Assembly (NCBI GenBank): GCA_003557545.1
Contig: PWOD01000205.1
Coordinates: 1-16,447 of the forward strand
Direction: 5' to 3'
Length of the DNA stretch: 16,447 nucleotides
DNA from: a bacterium
GTDB taxonomy: Bacteria; T1Sed10-126
Shown here: piece by piece, positions 7,923 to 15,476 of the stretch
How positions within the stretch are numbered: position 1 is the first letter of the stretch
Layout: every line of letters starts with the position of its first letter
Made by a program: the position numbers and the translations under genes
The notes under the pieces: model-generated
The model's input: the letters and a program-made list of their open reading frames with translations, nothing else
The model's database searches: none
Told to the model about the DNA's origin: nothing

Positions 7923-9347
7923 ATGGTTGACGATGTTGTAATTGGACTTGAAGTACATGTTCAACTGCAAACACAGTCGAAACTTTTTTGTGGATGCAGT
8001 ACTAAATTTGGAGACAACCCAAACGCCAATACCTGTCCGGTCTGTTTGGGCTGGCCGGGGACTTTGCCGGTGCTTAATAAAAAGGCCCTGGAATATGGTA
8101 TTCTGGCCTCCCTAGCTCTGAACTGTAAGATCAATCAGAAAATTAAATTTGACCGTAAAAACTATTACTATCCGGATCTCCCCAAGGCCTACCAGATTAG
8201 CCAGTACGACCTTCCACTGGCTGAGCATGGGACCGTAAAATTTAACCACGACGGAGAAAGCTGTGCTGTCGGGATTGAACGGCTGCATCTTGAAGAGGAT
8301 GCCGGGAAGCTGGTGCATTCATCAGTCAGTCGGGAATCCTACGTTGATTATAATCGTTCCGGCACTCCGCTGGCAGAGATTGTTACTAAACCGGAGCTGA
8401 CCTCACCTGAGCGAGCCGAATCATTCCTGCGAACTTTGAAAAAGCAGATGGAATATCTCGATGTCAGCGACTGTAATATGGATGAGGGAAGTTTACGCTG
8501 CGACGCCAACATTTCAATTCGCCGGGATGATGGTAGCCTCGGGACAAAAGCAGAGATTAAAAATATGAACAGTTTTAAAGCTGTTCGCAAAGCTCTCAGT
8601 TATGAAGTTCTACGTCAGCGAAAACTACTTTCTCGTGGTCAGCGAGTGGTTCAGGAAACCAGACTCTGGGATGAAACAACCGAACAGACTAAATCGATGC
8701 GCTCCAAGGAAGAAGCACATGACTATAGATATTTCCCCGAACCAGATCTGGTTCCGGTTAGAATTGATAAGAAATGGCAGCAGGAGATCGGGTTTAAACT
8801 CCCCGAACTACCGGATAAAAAGTTTAACCGGTTTCTTGATGAATATCAGTTAACAGAAGAAGCAGCCAGAACTCTGACAGATAGTCGTCCGCTGGCAGAT
8901 TTTTTTGAGCAGGCGATTAAACCGGATGTTTCAGCAAAAACAGTCGGTAATCTAATAATTTCAGATGTTAAACGTGAATTGAACGAACGGGGCTGGGATA
9001 TCGGACAGGTGGCCTTGACTCCGGCAGCTTTAACCTCCGTTGCCTCGCTACTGGAAGAAAATCTAATCAGTAGCAACGTCGGCTCAGAGCTGATTGCTGA
9101 ACTGGTTGAATCCGGTGGTGACCCTCGTGAAATAGTTGAACAGCGTGGTTTGAAGCAGATATCCAGCGAGGACCAGCTGAGTTCAGTTATTCTGCAGGTT
9201 GTTTCTGAAAACCCCGATGCAGTTGCCGATATTAGAGGAGGGAAGAACCAGGCTATAGGTTTCCTGGTCGGTCAGGTAATGCAAAAAACCGGCGGACAGG
9301 CCGATCCTGGGACAGCACAAAAACTTCTGCGGGAGGAGATTCTCTGA
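7923..9347 (+). CDS. gatB: Asp/Glu-tRNA amidotransferase subunit B
   Basis: Binds the misacylated tRNA, activates the side-chain carboxylate with ATP and performs the amidation. The family signature DYNRSGTPLAE is at about 142-152. Zinc-site cysteines C23, C25, C38 and C41 (CGC...CPVC) are present, and the C-terminal helical tRNA-binding (YqeY-like) tail with GGKNQAIGFLVGQVM is complete. Length is about 474 aa, as expected. Two adjacent ATGs (7920, 7923) compete; I prefer 7923, 5 nt after GGTGAT (7912-7917), because 7920 would be only 2 nt away. The stop codon overlaps the start of the next gene by one base (TGATG). Confidence 0.97.
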   Translation: MVDDVVIGLEVHVQLQTQSKLFCGCSTKFGDNPNANTCPVCLGWPGTLPVLNKKALEYGILASLALNCKINQKIKFDRKNYYYPDLPKAYQISQYDLPLAEHGTVKFNHDGESCAVGIERLHLEEDAGKLVHSSVSRESYVDYNRSGTPLAEIVTKPELTSPERAESFLRTLKKQMEYLDVSDCNMDEGSLRCDANISIRRDDGSLGTKAEIKNMNSFKAVRKALSYEVLRQRKLLSRGQRVVQETRLWDETTEQTKSMRSKEEAHDYRYFPEPDLVPVRIDKKWQQEIGFKLPELPDKKFNRFLDEYQLTEEAARTLTDSRPLADFFEQAIKPDVSAKTVGNLIISDVKRELNERGWDIGQVALTPAALTSVASLLEENLISSNVGSELIAELVESGGDPREIVEQRGLKQISSEDQLSSVILQVVSENPDAVADIRGGKNQAIGFLVGQVMQKTGGQADPGTAQKLLREEIL

Positions 9348-10546
9348 TGCGTCCCGGTAATAAGCTCGGCTTCAAACTGTTTACCCGACTGCTGTTTTTT
9401 GGAATACTGGCCGGGCTGCTGCTGGGATATCTGCTGGATGAACCTTCTATCAGACAGGATATTTTAGCTGATCTGCCATATCCCGGAACCTTTATTGGAG
9501 GGTTTATAGGACTGCTGGTAGCACTGGTTGGGTATTACTTGTCCCGGCGGGTACTTTTTGAATTTATCGCCGAGCTGCGGGATAAACTTTCAGCAGTTGG
9601 CCAACTGCCTTTCGGTTTCGACCAGGACATCAGTCTAAAAGATCAGGCGAATGGTTTTTACGACCTGTTTGAACATCAGGTTAGTAGGATTGCTAATTTT
9701 CAACAGCGGGTTCATCAACTTTCAGCACGGGCCAGGGAAGCCTTAAATAGTGCCAGTAAACTGAGCGAGGCTCCACTTGATTCCTATATAAAACTCCTGG
9801 AGAATAAGTTTGAAGGAACCAACCGGCTTATTCATCAACTTGAAGATTTTTCTCAACGAATTGAAAAAAAGATCATCCCTGTGGTGGCTGAGGGGCTTCC
9901 TGAAATAGAGCTGGGTGACAGTTCAATTTTTGAACAGATGGTAGAATTCCAATCATCGATTGATCAAACACTGTCCGATGTTATGACAGATTTTAGGGAA
10001 GTTAAAGATACGGTTGATTCCACCCGGCCTGATCCCGGGCAACTGCGACAGGCTATCAAACGGGCCAATTCAATAATTCAGCAGATGGCTGAACTGTTTG
10101 TAGAATTCCCGGCCGAACAGTTGCCGGAAACAGCTGAAAAACTCAGAATTCAGACCGAAACCTGGGAAAAAATGGCAGTTCGACTGGAAACTTTGAACGA
10201 TTCGCTGGATTCATCTGTAAATAATGCCGTAAAAAAACTTGATTCGCTTGTCAATCAGGCCGATAATTTAACTGAAACTGAAGCGGTCTGGAAAACTCTT
10301 AAAGATAATCTCCAGACGGTCGATGATAAACTGACAGGGCTTAACACCCTGGTAGATTCGCAGTGGGTTTCAGAATTGCAGGAACTGTTGGATAAACTGC
10401 TGAAAGATGCTCGCTGGTTAGAAGATTCTTTATATCAGTTGCGGGATGAGATGGAGCAGGAGGCTGATCGTATTCAGCCTCTGAGTTTACTGGCGGCTGA
10501 GCTGGACAACCTGTTTGGCAAATCAGTCGAGCAGAGTGGAAATTAA
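9347..10546 (+). CDS. membrane protein with long helical/coiled-coil cytoplasmic domain, unknown function
   Basis: I do not recognise this family. The 399-aa product has two predicted transmembrane helices close to the N-terminus (about 12-30 and 46-65) joined by a short acidic loop, then RR and a long charged, heptad-like helical region to the end. There are no cysteines, no catalytic motif and no clear methyl-accepting signalling hairpin. The overall shape (two helices, possible HAMP-like segment around 67-100, long coiled coil) resembles a chemoreceptor or envelope scaffold with a very short outside domain. It starts on the last base of the gatB stop (TGATG) with GGGAGGAG just upstream, so its translation is probably coupled to gatB. 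flgM follows 74 nt later. Confidence 0.8.
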   Translation: MRPGNKLGFKLFTRLLFFGILAGLLLGYLLDEPSIRQDILADLPYPGTFIGGFIGLLVALVGYYLSRRVLFEFIAELRDKLSAVGQLPFGFDQDISLKDQANGFYDLFEHQVSRIANFQQRVHQLSARAREALNSASKLSEAPLDSYIKLLENKFEGTNRLIHQLEDFSQRIEKKIIPVVAEGLPEIELGDSSIFEQMVEFQSSIDQTLSDVMTDFREVKDTVDSTRPDPGQLRQAIKRANSIIQQMAELFVEFPAEQLPETAEKLRIQTETWEKMAVRLETLNDSLDSSVNNAVKKLDSLVNQADNLTETEAVWKTLKDNLQTVDDKLTGLNTLVDSQWVSELQELLDKLLKDARWLEDSLYQLRDEMEQEADRIQPLSLLAAELDNLFGKSVEQSGN

Positions 10547-10574
10547 TCGAGCTATTTTGAAAATAACTGAATTT

Positions 10575-10603
10575 TTGACCATGGAGGGTCGAGAAACTAT
10601 AAC
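10575..10603 (+). promoter_or_regulatory. candidate sigma-70-type promoter for flgM
   Basis: TTGACC (10575-10580) and TATAAC (10598-10603) are separated by exactly 17 nt, each one base from consensus in strong positions. A start site about 7 nt downstream would fall at about 10610, inside the flgM ribosome site (10604-10612), leaving a very short leader. Either initiation is slightly earlier, or the flgM ribosome site mostly serves read-through mRNA from upstream. Confidence 0.45.
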
Positions 10604-10620
10604 AAAGGAGGTCGTTTTTG

Positions 10621-10923
10621 ATGAGCATTGAAGGAGTAACCGGTGCCCAGATTATTCAGCGTCTGCAGAATATAAAAGGCCCGGGTCAGATTGATCAACA
10701 GGCCGAAACCGGCCAGGCAAAAACTGACCGGTTGAATATTTCGGATCAGGCTCATTTTGCCCGAACCCTTGCCCGGGTTCAGGAGCAGCTTGATCAAACG
10801 CCTGAAGTTAGAGCCGATCGTGTGGCTGAGGTTCAACAGAACCTGGCCGATGGGATCTATGATTCTGACCGGGTTATCGAAGGTACTGCGGACAGCCTTG
10901 CTGGCGTTTTTCTCGGGGAGTAG
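10621..10923 (+). CDS. flgM: anti-sigma-28 factor FlgM-like protein
   Basis: FlgM binds the flagellar sigma factor (sigma-28/FliA/SigD) and holds it inactive until the hook-basal body is built. The 100-aa product has the usual plan: a variable N-terminus, then a DRLNIS entry segment (about 37-42), a helix ending in TPEVRADRVAEVQQNLADGIY, and a final helix, matching the FlgM sigma-binding half. The C-terminus (SLAGVFLGE) runs slightly beyond the usual end. ATG 10621 lies 9 nt after GGAGG in a near-perfect AAAGGAGGT; a TTG one codon earlier is possible. No flagellar gene is adjacent, which is unusual. The gene is closed by a strong terminator. Confidence is moderate-high, because the family is short and divergent. 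Confidence 0.78.
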   Translation: MSIEGVTGAQIIQRLQNIKGPGQIDQQAETGQAKTDRLNISDQAHFARTLARVQEQLDQTPEVRADRVAEVQQNLADGIYDSDRVIEGTADSLAGVFLGE

Positions 10924-10969
10924 TCTGGCATCATTATTCGAAATCATGTTCAAGCCCTTATCCCCTTAG

Positions 10970-11008
10970 TTCCCGGGTGGATTAATTTCCATCCGGGAAT
11001 TTTTATTT
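10970..11008 (+). terminator. strong intrinsic terminator after flgM
   Basis: TTCCCGGGTGGA (10970-10981) pairs over 12 bp with TCCATCCGGGAA (10988-10999), with one G-U pair, around a 6-nt TTAATT loop, followed at once by TTTTTATTT (11000-11008). This is a textbook Rho-independent terminator. It separates flgM from the ileS region. Confidence 0.92.
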
Positions 11009-11222
11009 AGATAGCATAATTTCTTACCTGAAAAATATTTTTTAAAACATTCCTCTGGTTCGATTTTCTTGCCGGCAACAACTCTCTTTTTGCTGAAATT
11101 ATTTTACCTTCCAGATTATGCCAGTTGTTCTTTTGAAAGCCTGTTATTCAGCCACAACTGTCTGTCCAGTTTGTTGGGATCTCTCCCGGTGGAAACAAGT
11201 TCCAGTATTCAGTTAAAAAAGT

Positions 11223-11228
11223 TATAAT
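11223..11228 (+). promoter_or_regulatory. consensus -10 box upstream of ileS
   Basis: A perfect TATAAT lies 73 nt before the ileS start. The -35 position at 17-nt spacing is TTCCAG, a weak match. Transcription from here would begin near 11235 and include the hairpin at 11245-11261 in a leader of about 67 nt. Confidence 0.45.
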
Positions 11229-11244
11229 TAATGGTTCTCAATCT

Positions 11245-11277
11245 GACCGCCGATAGCGGTCCTGTTTATTGTTTGTT
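11245..11277 (+). promoter_or_regulatory. GC hairpin with T-rich tail in the ileS leader (possible attenuator)
   Basis: GACCGC (11245-11250) and GCGGTC (11256-11261) form a perfect 6-bp stem with a CGATA loop, followed by CTGTTTATTGTTTGTT. The T-rich tail is interrupted, so it would be a weak terminator at best. It sits between the -10 box and the ileS ribosome site, where an attenuator could act. No alternative antiterminator structure is obvious. Confidence 0.35.
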
Positions 11278-11301
11278 AATTTTAGCTTTTGAGGTGTAAT
11301 A

Positions 11302-14064
11302 ATGAACTATTCAAAAACGATCAATCTACCCCGAACCAAGTTTTCTATGAAGGCCAATCTGAAAAATAATGAGCCGGAGAGGCTGGCGGACTGGCAAGCT
11401 CGTGAACTTTATCAGTTGATGCTGGAAAATCGTCGGGATAGTCAGAAATTTATTCTTCATGATGGCCCTCCCTATGCCAATGGTGATATCCATATAGGCC
11501 ATGCACTGAACAAAATTCTCAAAGATATCCTGGTTAAATTTAAAACTATGCAGGGCTACAACGTTCCCTTTGTTCCCGGTTGGGACTGTCATGGTCTGCC
11601 GATTGAGCATGAGGTGACCAACTCCAACCCTGACCTCAAAAACCGCGATATTAAGACGATTCGTCAGGCCTGTGAAAACTATTCTATAGAATATGTCGAG
11701 CATCAGCGTGAACAGTTTATCCGGCTCGGCATAACTGCTGATTGGGACAATACTTATCTGACTATAGACCCCCAGTATGAAGCGGAGGTTCTGCGAGCTT
11801 TTCAGCGTTTGAATGAGGCTGGATTTATCTATCGGCAGCTGAAACCGATTCACTGGTGCTGGGATTGTGAAACAGCTCTGGCTGAAGCGGAGGTTGAATA
11901 TCACGATTTAACCTCACCCTCGATCTATGTTGACTTTAAAGTTTTAGAGGATCCCCATAAAGTGCTCCATACAACTGAACCAAACATCATGATCTGGACG
12001 ACTACCCCCTGGACATTGCCGGCCAATGTCGCGGTGGCTGTTCATCCGGACGCCAATTACGTTGAGTTTCGTGATCCCGAGGGTGTGAGCCACGTTCTTG
12101 CCGAGCGTCTGTTGGCGCCGACTATCAGTCGGAAAGATTGGACCACCGCTGATGTGGAAGTAATTCAGACCCTTAAAGGGGAACAACTCCAGGAGATTAT
12201 TTGTGCCCATCCACTGCTCGAGGAACGGGCTTCGACCGTCATCACAGCCGAAATTGTTACTCTTGAGCAGGGAACAGGTTGTGTCCATATAGCACCGGGA
12301 CATGGGCAGGAGGATTATCTCGTGGGAAGAGAATATGACCTTCCAGTCATTTCCCCGGTGGACAATCAGGGGAAATTCACTGAGGATTATCCTCCTCAGG
12401 CCGGTGTACATGTTCTTACCGCGCAGGATTCAATTGTTGATAATCTCAATCAGCAGGGGCTGCTGTTTCATGCTGAGGAGATCAAACATTCTTATCCTTT
12501 CTGCTGGCGCTGTGAAAAGCCGGTCATCTTTCGAGCAACCCCCCAGTGGTTTCTCGATGTTGACCATCAAGAGCTCCGGCAGCGGGTGCTCAATTCAATT
12601 CCCGATGTTAAATGGTATCCAGCCCGTTCTGAGAAACGTTTCAGCTCAATGATTACCGGCCGTCCCGACTGGTGTCTCTCGCGACAGCGAAACTGGGGGG
12701 TTCCCATTCCGGCGATTATCTGTGCTGATTGTGGGGAAGCAGTCATTTCAGATCAGCTTATTGAACGGTTAATTGAGGCTGTAGAAAGATCGGGAAGTGA
12801 CGTCTGGTTTGATCGGCCTGTTGAAAGTTTCATTTCCGGTGATTTTACCTGTCCGGCCTGTGAAGGCAGTAGTTTTGTTCGATCAAAAGATATTCTTGAT
12901 GTCTGGTTTGATTCTGGAATTAGCCATCTGGCAGTATTGAAAAAACGTGATGATCTGAGCTGGCCGGCCGATGTCTACCTGGAAGGAAGCGATCAGCACA
13001 GGGGTTGGTTTCAGCTGTCAATGTTGCCCTCAATGGCTCTCGAGGATACTCCTCCTTTCAGAGAGGTAATAACCAATGGATTTGTGGTTGATGCTGCTGG
13101 TAAAAAGATGAGTAAATCCCGTGGTAATGTTGTTTCTCCCCAGGAAATTGTCGAGTCTGATGGGGCTGATATTCTACGGCTCTGGGTAGCCAGCGAAAAT
13201 TATACTGAGGATATTAGAATCAGTTCAGAGCTGCTTGATCAGGTGAAAACCCGTTATCTCCGTATTCGCAATATCTGTAAGTTTTTCCTTGGAAACCTTC
13301 AAGATTTTCAGGAGTTTAACCCGAAAACTGATCTTCTTGAACTGAATAAAATGCATCCAATAGATCGCTGGTTTGTCAGTGAACTTTATGGGCTTATCCA
13401 TCGTGTTTCACGTTCCTACGAAGAGCGAGATTTTCACCGGGCTTTCAATCAGATAAACAATTTTGCAGCGAATGAAGCCTCAGCACTTTTTCTTGATATA
13501 ACCAAAGATCGGCTGTACTGTGAGGCCGCTGATTCAGTTGAGTTATTAAGTGCTAAAACCGCAATATTTTATGGACTGAAAACCCTGACCAGGCTGATTG
13601 CCCCGGTTCTGGTTTTTACTGCAGATGAGATCTGGGAATATTTCAACGCCCAATCAGTTCATCTGGCAGACTGGCCCCATCCTGATCCGGAATGGGAGGA
13701 TGAACAGCTTATCGAAGATTTTGACCGTTTACGCAAGGTCCGTGAGGAGGTCCTCAAAAAAATTGAGGAGCATCCCGAGATAAATAGTTCTGACCAGGCT
13801 GCTGTCACACTGTTCTGGCCGCGAGCCGAAGATCTGTTGCTTGAATATGAAAGCCTGCTCCCCGAGTGGTTCATAGTTTCCCAGGTTACAGTTGTGCGTG
13901 GCAGCAAACAAAAATCTATTGAAGTTGAGCCGGCTGAAGCAGATAAATGTCAACGCTGCTGGCGTTACCGGGAGCATGTTCAGAGTCGGCCTGATCTGGC
14001 TGATGATCTGATTTGCGATCGCTGTTACGAGGTGCTGTTAAACCAGGAGCGAGGTAATGCTTGA
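11302..14064 (+). CDS. ileS: isoleucyl-tRNA synthetase
   Basis: Charges tRNA(Ile) with isoleucine and edits misactivated valine. This class I enzyme shows HIGH at 64-67 (GDIHIGHALNK), the editing-domain WTTTPWTLPAN from W232, the WCLSRQRNWG and DVWFDSG segments, and KMSKS at 602-606. Four cysteines at 474/477 and 517/520 (CADC...CPAC) form a zinc-ribbon-like insert in the catalytic domain. A second set at the C-terminus, C883/C886 and C905/C908, is the usual IleS zinc finger. Length 920 aa is standard. ATG 11302 has GAGGTG (11291-11296) 5 nt upstream. Its stop overlaps lspA by 8 nt. The enzyme is a bacterial-type IleS. Confidence 0.98.
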   Translation: MNYSKTINLPRTKFSMKANLKNNEPERLADWQARELYQLMLENRRDSQKFILHDGPPYANGDIHIGHALNKILKDILVKFKTMQGYNVPFVPGWDCHGLPIEHEVTNSNPDLKNRDIKTIRQACENYSIEYVEHQREQFIRLGITADWDNTYLTIDPQYEAEVLRAFQRLNEAGFIYRQLKPIHWCWDCETALAEAEVEYHDLTSPSIYVDFKVLEDPHKVLHTTEPNIMIWTTTPWTLPANVAVAVHPDANYVEFRDPEGVSHVLAERLLAPTISRKDWTTADVEVIQTLKGEQLQEIICAHPLLEERASTVITAEIVTLEQGTGCVHIAPGHGQEDYLVGREYDLPVISPVDNQGKFTEDYPPQAGVHVLTAQDSIVDNLNQQGLLFHAEEIKHSYPFCWRCEKPVIFRATPQWFLDVDHQELRQRVLNSIPDVKWYPARSEKRFSSMITGRPDWCLSRQRNWGVPIPAIICADCGEAVISDQLIERLIEAVERSGSDVWFDRPVESFISGDFTCPACEGSSFVRSKDILDVWFDSGISHLAVLKKRDDLSWPADVYLEGSDQHRGWFQLSMLPSMALEDTPPFREVITNGFVVDAAGKKMSKSRGNVVSPQEIVESDGADILRLWVASENYTEDIRISSELLDQVKTRYLRIRNICKFFLGNLQDFQEFNPKTDLLELNKMHPIDRWFVSELYGLIHRVSRSYEERDFHRAFNQINNFAANEASALFLDITKDRLYCEAADSVELLSAKTAIFYGLKTLTRLIAPVLVFTADEIWEYFNAQSVHLADWPHPDPEWEDEQLIEDFDRLRKVREEVLKKIEEHPEINSSDQAAVTLFWPRAEDLLLEYESLLPEWFIVSQVTVVRGSKQKSIEVEPAEADKCQRCWRYREHVQSRPDLADDLICDRCYEVLLNQERGNA

Positions 14065-14581
14065 TAAGGTTTTTCCTGTTCATAATTCAGACAACCAGAG
14101 CTGGCGGGTAGGCTTTAGTTATCTTGTCGCTCTGTCAGTCCTGTTTATCGATCAATTTACCAAGTTGCTTGCTGAACGGTTTTTGCTGGTCCCTGGTCGT
14201 CGGGTTCCGGTGATCTCGGGATTTGATTTTTTCAACCTATTCTATATCAAAAATCCCGGTGGTGCCTGGGGAATTCTGGCGGGTTATCGGATTTTTTTTA
14301 TTGTCGTTGCCATCATCGTTTCAATTGTTTGCGTCTGGTTGATTCATAGCTACTACAGGGAAAGTTTTATCTTTCCGATTGCACTGGTTCTGGGGGGAGC
14401 CCTGGGCAATCTGCTGGATCGATTCATTACCACCGGCGGGGTGGTAGATTTTCTTGATTTTGGTTTTTATTCGGTTCGTTGGCCCACCTTTAACTTTGCT
14501 GATTTTTTTCTTACAGTGGCCACATTTTGGCTGATTTTTATCATCTTCAAAGCTGAATTTTCATCGTCCGATGACTGCTAA
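14057..14581 (+). CDS. lspA: lipoprotein signal peptidase (signal peptidase II)
   Basis: Inner-membrane aspartyl protease that cuts signal peptides from diacylated prolipoproteins just before the lipid-modified cysteine. The 174-aa protein has four hydrophobic helices. Conserved residues are visible: D32 in FIDQFTK, N66 in KNPGGAWG, N118/R122 in GGALGNLLDR, and the catalytic aspartate pair D131 (VVDFLDF) and D149 (FNFADFF), with spacing as in the Escherichia coli enzyme. About 15 extra N-terminal residues precede the first helix. The start overlaps the ileS end by 8 nt, with AGGAG (14045-14049) 7 nt upstream inside ileS. The pseudouridine synthase gene overlaps its end by 11 nt. Confidence 0.96.
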   Translation: MLDKVFPVHNSDNQSWRVGFSYLVALSVLFIDQFTKLLAERFLLVPGRRVPVISGFDFFNLFYIKNPGGAWGILAGYRIFFIVVAIIVSIVCVWLIHSYYRESFIFPIALVLGGALGNLLDRFITTGGVVDFLDFGFYSVRWPTFNFADFFLTVATFWLIFIIFKAEFSSSDDC

Positions 14582-15476
14582 ATTTGTCGTTGATAAAAAT
14601 CAGCGAATTGATAAATTTCTGGCTTCAGTTTTACCCTGCTCAAGGGGACTTGTTCAGCAGTTAGTGGAGGAGGGCGAAGTGGAGCTGAATGGCCGGGTCA
14701 TAACCCGCAAGAGCCAGCCGGTTGAACCGGGTGACCGGCTTGCGGTCGAGCTTTCAGAAGAGACCTTTACTCCTCGGATTGTTGCTGAAGACAAGCCACT
14801 GGAAATACTTCATGAGGATAGTTCACTGTTGGCGGTTAATAAGCCTTCCGGTATAATAGTTCATCCGGCAGGGCAGCACTACCGGCGGGGTGGGGTAATA
14901 AAAAATACCCTGGTAAACCGGCTGTTATTTCATTATCCCGAGCTGGCTGAGGTTGGCGGTATACAGCGGGCCGGGCTGGTTCATCGGCTGGATAGGGGAA
15001 CCAGCGGTGTGCTGCTTGTTGCCCGGTCTGAAAAAACTCTTAAATTATTACAGGAGCAGTTTAAACAACGGCAGGTAAAGAAAACATACAGGGCGCTGGC
15101 TGGTGGATCGCTGGAAGATGCGAGGGTTCGGGTAGAAGTTCCAATAAAACGTCATCCGGGTAATCCACTGCTGCGTATACCGGCTGCCGACGGCAAGTTT
15201 GCTGTGACTGAGTTTTATCGTCTGGCAGCCCAACAGGAGGTTATAGCACTGGAGGCGTTTCCGTTGACCGGAAGAACCCATCAGATTCGTGTCCATGCAA
15301 AATATCTGGGAATTCCTTTGCTGGGCGATGGGAAATATGGTGGAAGGAAAGCGGCACGGTTGATGCTGCATGCCGCTGCCGTTGAGTTTCAACACCCGTT
15401 AACAGATAAAACTTTAACAATTAGTTCAAATTTACCGGAGGTGTTTGCTGACCGATGGAACGCTTTAGTTCATTGA
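14571..15476 (+). CDS. RluA/RluD-family pseudouridine synthase
   Basis: Converts specific uridines to pseudouridine, probably in 23S rRNA. An N-terminal S4 RNA-binding domain (about 10-70, from RIDKFLAS) precedes the catalytic domain. The family motif GLVHRLDRGTSG carries the nucleophilic D141, and the later LTGRTHQIRVH and GDGKYGG motifs complete the fold. The 301-aa length is typical of RluD/YlyB proteins, which often follow lspA in Bacillota; the target position cannot be assigned from sequence. ATG 14571 lies inside lspA (11-nt overlap) and has no evident ribosome site, so translation is probably coupled to lspA. The next gene starts inside its last 22 nt. Confidence 0.93.
   Translation: MTAKFVVDKNQRIDKFLASVLPCSRGLVQQLVEEGEVELNGRVITRKSQPVEPGDRLAVELSEETFTPRIVAEDKPLEILHEDSSLLAVNKPSGIIVHPAGQHYRRGGVIKNTLVNRLLFHYPELAEVGGIQRAGLVHRLDRGTSGVLLVARSEKTLKLLQEQFKQRQVKKTYRALAGGSLEDARVRVEVPIKRHPGNPLLRIPAADGKFAVTEFYRLAAQQEVIALEAFPLTGRTHQIRVHAKYLGIPLLGDGKYGGRKAARLMLHAAAVEFQHPLTDKTLTISSNLPEVFADRWNALVH

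Larger units (their letters stand above)
11009..11301. other. intergenic/leader region upstream of ileS
   Basis: About 290 nt without a gene on either strand that I can support. It holds a perfect 7-bp inverted repeat, CAGTTGT (11122-11128) and ACAACTG (11154-11160); an additional AACAACT near 11079 that could pair with the same left arm; a -10 box (11223-11228); and a GC hairpin (11245-11261). I find no T-box sequence (TGGNACCGCG) or the conserved stem features expected of a tRNA-sensing leader. Confidence 0.5.

Noticed and set aside
10259-10266. Perfect sigma-28 -10 element GCCGATAA upstream of flgM
   Set aside because: It lies inside the coding region of the membrane protein, and the nearest TAAA is 25 nt away rather than 15, so there is no matching -35.
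11009-11301. T-box riboswitch before ileS
   Set aside because: No TGGNACCGCG sequence and no specifier-stem landmarks could be found.
11326-11904. Minus-strand open frame of 192 codons
   Set aside because: It lies wholly opposite ileS, has no recognisable motif or ribosome site, and its composition is the mirror of the real gene.
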